From: Paramacrobiotus metropolitanus
Lineage: Eukaryota; Tardigrada; Eutardigrada; Parachela; Macrobiotidae
DNA length: 64,000 bases
Assembly (NCBI RefSeq): GCF_019649055.1
Contig: NW_026570260.1
Coordinates: 930,001-994,000, forward strand
Direction of reading: 5' to 3'
The translations under genes were made by a program, and so were the position numbers. The notes beneath the pieces were generated by a model, which saw only the letters and a program-made list of their open reading frames with translations, was not told the origin of the DNA and did no database searches. Shown piece by piece: positions 59,575 through 64,000 of this stretch. Numbering within the stretch: the stretch's first letter is position 1; each line of letters opens with the position of its first letter.

Positions 59575-60450
59575 ATAATTTCCGATGGTATTCTTGCCGG
59601 TGAGACAGAGGGGAAGGATTTTCGCCGGTCAGATAGAAGTACAGGGATTTTCGCCTGTTAGAACAGAGGGGTAGGAATTTTTGCCGCTTAATTAGAAGTA
59701 CAGGAATTTTGCCGGTTAGATAGAACTATAGGATTTTCGTTGGTTAGATTGGAGCTCAGGGATTTTAGCCGGAGATCGAAGTACAGAAATTTTCGCCGGT
59801 CAGATACAAGTACAGGGATTTTCGCCAGTCAGATAGAAGTACAGAGATTTCGCCGGTTAATTAGAAGTACAGGAATTTTCGCCGGTTAGGTAGAAGTACA
59901 GGGATTTTCGTCCGTCAGATAGAACTACAGGATTTTCACCGGCCAAATAGGAGTACAGGATTTTCGCTGGTCAGATAGAAGTACAAGGATTTTCTCCTGC
60001 TAGAACAGAGGGGTTGGAATTTTCGCCGGTTAAATAGAAGTAGAGGGATTTTCGACGGTCAGATAGAACTACAGGATTTTCGCCGGTTAGATTGGAGTTC
60101 AGGGATTTTAGCCGGAGATAGAAGTACAGAAATTTTCGCCGGTTAATTAGAAGTACAGGGATTTCGCCGGTTAGGTAGAAGTACAGAGATTTTCGTCCGT
60201 CAGATAGAACTACAGGATTTTCGCCGGTTAGATAGGAGTACAGGATTTTCGCAGGTCGGATAGAGGTACAGGGATTTTCGCCTGTTAGAACAGAGGGGTA
60301 GAGATTTTCGCCGGTTAGATAGAAGTACAGGGATTTTCGCCTGCTAGAACAGAGGGGTAGAGATTTTCGCCTGTTAGAACAGAGGGGTAGGGATTTTCGC
60401 CGGCAGACACAGGGGCAGGGATTTTTAGGTTAGACGGAGGTGGAATGATT
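59575..60450. repeat. Minisatellite, about 28-base unit, about 30 copies
   Basis: The unit GATTTTCGCCGGTTAGATAG plus AAGTACAG repeats with substitutions and small indels across about 870 bases. A higher-order variant with TTAGAACAGAGGGGTAG recurs about every 300 bases. No coding frame spans it. Confidence 0.85.
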
Positions 60451-60742
60451 TTGGCCGATTATTCAAAAAAAGGAATTTTTTGTCAGATGGACGAGGAGGT
60501 GTTTGGCTGATATATTATTATTAACATTTTTGGCTGATATGTTATTTGGCTCAACCTTCTTTGCTGACGACGATTTTACCGATGGCACCTCAATAAATTG
60601 AAGTATATGTATATACGTTCCGTTTTTTTTTGCTGGTCGCCTTTTAGTCGGTTTTTTACATAAGAATACATTGGCGAAACAGAAAATCACGCAGTAAATC
60701 ACTTCACTACGTAATACACTTCGTCCAACCGCTTACCGATGA

Positions 60743-60768
60743 ACGTTCCGTTAATTATAACGGAACGT
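60743..60768. repeat. 26-base palindromic hairpin
   Basis: ACGTTCCGTT and AACGGAACGT flank AATTAT, a perfect short inverted repeat between two tandem arrays. It could be a terminator-like or fold-back relic; nothing more can be said. Confidence 0.5.
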
Positions 60769-60984
60769 GTGTACATATACCGTTTGTATAATCCAAAACA
60801 AACCACTTTTCCGATCCAATTAAATTCCGCTTCCTAAATCTTTATAAAACTACCACATCACTTTCTTCAGTTCTAAAAATTCTCAACCGAGGCCGGAGGC
60901 CGAGGTTGAGCTTGTAAAAATAAAACTGCTTCGTAAACAACTATCGTTCCTAAGAAAACGGGTATTAATTTGGACACTACGGTC

Positions 60985-61505
60985 ACGGGGGTACGGTCAC
61001 TGGGGTTCGGATCACGAGTTACCGAACTAACACTACTGTTTATTGTACAAATATAGTGATCAAATTACTAGCCCGATAGATGGGTGAGTAACCGCACTAC
61101 CACTACTCTCCAGTGCACAGAGCTCGCCAGGTGAGCGAGTAACCAAACAAGTGGTGACGAAGGAGTAAGTAACTTAGCTACGTACCACTACTGGAATTGC
61201 ACATAATGAGTAACCGAAGTACCACTATTTCGTTTGCAGAGGACGGTAGGAGAGCGGGTGACCGCCCTACTGGAAATAATTATTGCGCACCGCTCGCTAT
61301 GTGGGTACGTAACAAAACGAGCGGTGGTGAGTAACTTAAGTACCACTACTGCTCACTGCAGAAAATGAGTGACCAGTTTCCATTACTGTCCAATGCGCAG
61401 AGCCGACTGCGAGAGTGAGTAACCAAACTACCGTCATTTTCTTGAGCGAAAATCGTGATAAGTGGTAAAGAACAGAAGTAACACCACTGTGTAGTGCATA
61501 CAGTG
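60985..61505. repeat. Degenerate satellite, GAGTAACC-headed units of about 50-70 bases
   Basis: Units begin GAGTAACC (or GAGTGACC, GGTGACC) and carry ACTACCACTACT then a GTGCA(C/G)AG string. About eight to ten units of unequal length can be aligned by eye. No gene overlaps. Confidence 0.65.
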
Positions 61506-62127
61506 ATCGCAAATAGTGCACACAGTAAGACTAAATTAATCAAAATCATTTGAGAAACCGACCGCAGACCACAAGAAACGCGGAGGCAAAGCCGAAGCCG
61601 TTTCTTGTATTACAATAATTCTGTACAATACATCTGCCAAACGGGACCCGTATCTACTATCTATCAGGTTGTTCATGTTGTTGTTGCATAAATATAGTTG
61701 TTGCTGCATAAAATAATACGCAGAGTAGTCCTTACAAACACCACTGCTTCAGACAAATGAAAATTAGTATCGTCAAGGTAAGAAAACATGTTATCATTTT
61801 AATGGGACGAAATAAACGGTTACAAACGCCTTATGCTTTTCCCATAGCGAACGCTTTAAATACTCGTACATCGAGCTCATGGCCTCATGCTTACATCGGT
61901 TTCGCCACTTCGATTACTAGTTAGCTGTCACTCAGCACTCCGCTCTCGAAGCAGTAGTTATCATATTTACATACCCGCGACTCTGGTACAAAAAGCACAT
62001 CCAGAGACGGTCAGCGGTAGTACAATGAATAAGCACTTACACCGGTGCCTCACGCAGGGTTTCAGTGCATTCCTGCCTCCAAGATCCCGGCTGAACTCAG
62101 ATATTGTCCAAGTGTCCCTTCATCGAA
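61506..62127. other. Intergenic, nothing recognised
   Basis: A frame at 61887-62162 on the plus strand has no domain and overlaps the true minus-strand gene end, so it was not called. No other feature was seen. Confidence 0.4.
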
Positions 62128-63832
62128 TCACACTCTCATTTGTACTGAATAAGTTGGAATGATATCCGTCAATCGGACACAGGGACGTTTGTCCATAGGC
62201 GGCAAGCAATACGTTCCAGCGTTCCGTTGAAAAAATCTTTCGTCGTCCCATGCCATGCCCTCTGTGCTAACAGCCGGGCGTAGGAAAAAATCCATCCCTT
62301 TGCGGCTCACAGTTTCGTCCCGGTCTTTCCGCGCTGACGCAAACTGCGGGAGTTCTTTTTCGCAGCGGACTACGGGAGACGAAATTATCCTACAATGTGG
62401 AAACTACCGAAGATGTTCGGGGTGATATTCAACGATCATCTCGCGTTTTCAATGTCAAAAATAAGTTCAGCAGCCGCTTACGCAGATTACCTGGTTCTGG
62501 AAGCATCGCCCGCAGGTTGCAGCACAGGATGAACGACGTCATTCTGTTTTTGACTGTGGTTTGTAAAAGACATGTGACCAGGTGGGCGCTGCTTTTCCGG
62601 CATTAACGACTTTGTCTTTGTTACGGCGCTCGTAATCAGCGCCGTCACCTTCCCTTCAAACTCTCCATGTTGTTCTTTCCCTGGATTCTTTGTTTTGACC
62701 TTCTCCGAGACAGATGTGTATGTGGACAGCATAGTAGAGCGGCTCTTCGTCATCATCATGTTTTGCAGATTGCGCGAGCCGGTATCCACCGAGCTCTGTG
62801 TTTTCCGGGCAGCCAACGTCCGTTCTTTGGAACCGCTTTTTGGTTTCGGTGGTCGGTACTGGAATTACAACACCAACCAAGGAAATACCGCTTCTGTACA
62901 TAAAAAACAGAGCAGTGCACTGGCAGACCTTCATACGACGTTTCAGAAGGTCGAGCTTGGGATCCGCGGCTGGATTATGACGAGAGATCTGTGAATGATG
63001 TCGTTCGCAGAATGGAACGTGCCGTTCGTAGGCTTCGGTGCGGAAGGAGCGCTCGCAGCCCGAACACCGTCGCAGACCTGAAACTCCTATTTGCTCAACA
63101 TGCGCTTTACAGTGGCAGACTCTGCGGGTTTTATTATGTACTTTGGTCTTGCATTTTGTAGCATACGCGATTTATGTGTAAACTGTCCTATGAATCGAAC
63201 TAACCAATGTGTACCAAATTCCGCCGCAGTTGATTATACCTTTCTGCTGCTCTAGAAACAGGTCCGCTCCCTATAACAGTGGCAGAACATCGGCAATTGA
63301 TGAGGAAACTGTCGAAGCTTGCACATCTTACCGCATTGCCAGTACGAACCATGTGACCTTTAGGTTTTGCAGGCACAAGTGGTGGACTGGCTACTTTAGG
63401 CGCTGGAGTTGGCTTATTGACCAGCGCCTCGTGAATGATGGTTTGTACAGCGCTCTCTTGTGCCACGTGGGACAAACGCTGGACGATAGCTTTGAAAGCT
63501 TCACGTCTCGGCTTTTGACTAAGCCGCTCACATATTGGCTTGTGCCGTTCCTGGAAGTATCACAACAATATTATTATTATTATAATAATATTATTATTAT
63601 TATTGATTACTGCTGTGCACGCGAATATATAGGTGCGTGCTAACAAATCTTCGTTATAACATGGTTAGTGGCAAATCCTTACGAGATTTTCTGCAGAAAA
63701 GCTGCGTCCACAGTTGCCACACGGAACTGGAACTTCTTTAGATTCTTCGCTGTTGATCTCGAACGGTTTCTTGGGAGAAACAACAGCGCGATCATCATAC
63801 CCGTGCGATCCACTGGATTGTAGAGGATGCAT
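62128..63832 (-). CDS. ZC2HC-type double zinc-finger protein
   Basis: ATG at 63832. Exons: 63683-63832, 63332-63550 (3' end uncertain), 62929-63077, 62491-62858 and 62128-62389. The first finger is built across intron one: CGNCGRSFSAENL joined to ERHKPIC, giving C-x2-C-x12-H-x4-C. The second is CSGCERSFRTEAYERHVPFC, the same spacing, in exon three. This pair is typical of ZC2HC1-family proteins. The rest is basic and disordered, ending in a segment with MDFFLRPAVSTEG. Exon two can end at 63332 (with a doubtful micro-exon) or a few bases further at a GTGCAA donor, which reaches exon three in phase. The total is about 380 residues. The molecular role of the family is poorly defined; zinc binding is the only firm inference. 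Confidence 0.7.
63565..63605. repeat. ATT/TTA microsatellite in intron 1 of the zinc-finger gene
   Basis: Roughly 40 bases of TAT/ATT triplets arranged as inverted halves (TATTATTATTATTAT then ATAATAATATTATTA), able to fold on itself. It sits just outside exon two of the minus-strand gene. Confidence 0.8.
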
Positions 63833-64000
63833 TCTTTCTCAAAATCCGATAATCCTCTTAGTGTAGCGCAAAGATACTGGTTGCAATCCGTACGATGCTT
63901 TCCTTACTGGACTAAAAAGTACTTACTTTTGTAAAATTTAACTAGCCACCAAAGCGAAACTTCTGAGCATGACAGAAACAACAAGTCGACGTACTTTTAA

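Noticed and set aside
61887-62162. Plus-strand 91-residue frame
   Set aside because: It overlaps the 3' end of the phase-consistent minus-strand zinc-finger gene and has no domain.
1-64000. CRISPR arrays, bacterial operons, ribosome binding sites or rRNA
   Set aside because: The gene structure is plainly eukaryotic with spliceosomal introns; tandem arrays present are irregular minisatellites without unique spacers.

Overview
The window is nuclear DNA of a small-genome, intron-rich animal. Genes are split into many short exons separated by introns of about 50-250 bases with GT..AG ends, and gene-dense blocks alternate with AT-rich, repeat-rich stretches. The families present (receptor guanylyl cyclase, peptidase M2, a CNGK-type channel, Kunitz, F5/8C and fucolectin-like lectin domains, BTB-BACK, MOSPD2) are metazoan. 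A compact-genome invertebrate, perhaps a tardigrade, would fit; that placement is inference from style, not proof. Exon models were built by hand from reading frame, splice sites and phase agreement.

Layout. 228-6506 (+): 3' part of a large secreted SRCR/F5-8C/fucolectin-like protein. 6507-9116: intergenic, with tRNA-like relics and a 61-bp-arm hairpin. 9117-11986 (+): MOSPD2-like CRAL-TRIO/MSP membrane protein. 12318-19032 (-): receptor guanylyl cyclase whose cyclase domain has lost key residues. 19033-24912: gene-poor repeats. 24912-25322 (+): a two-exon Kunitz inhibitor. 26017-28168: small membrane-protein genes. 28574-31747 (-): ACE-like peptidase M2 with one apparent single-base frameshift. 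32751-33152 (-): unrecognised gene. 33348-33641 (-): RIIa-domain protein. 33977-38881 (-): 1240-residue BTB-BACK protein. 39897-44523 (-): 986-residue probable HEAT-type protein. 45181-54438 (+): a 15-exon, 2202-residue four-repeat cyclic-nucleotide-gated channel. 55086-56721 (-): coiled-coil protein. 56722-62127: MITEs, a minisatellite and a degenerate satellite. 62128-63832 (-): double C2HC zinc-finger protein.

The central finding is the channel at 45181-54438. One polypeptide carries four complete S1-S6 plus cyclic-nucleotide-binding units, the CNGK (tetraKCNG) architecture known from sea-urchin sperm. Here only the first binding domain keeps the phosphate-binding arginine, and repeat I appears to carry a GLG rather than GYG filter. 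A receptor-cyclase gene and an RIIa docking protein lie in the same window. In other animals members of these families act in cGMP/cAMP signalling of sperm or cilia, but physical proximity in an animal genome is weak evidence for a shared pathway.
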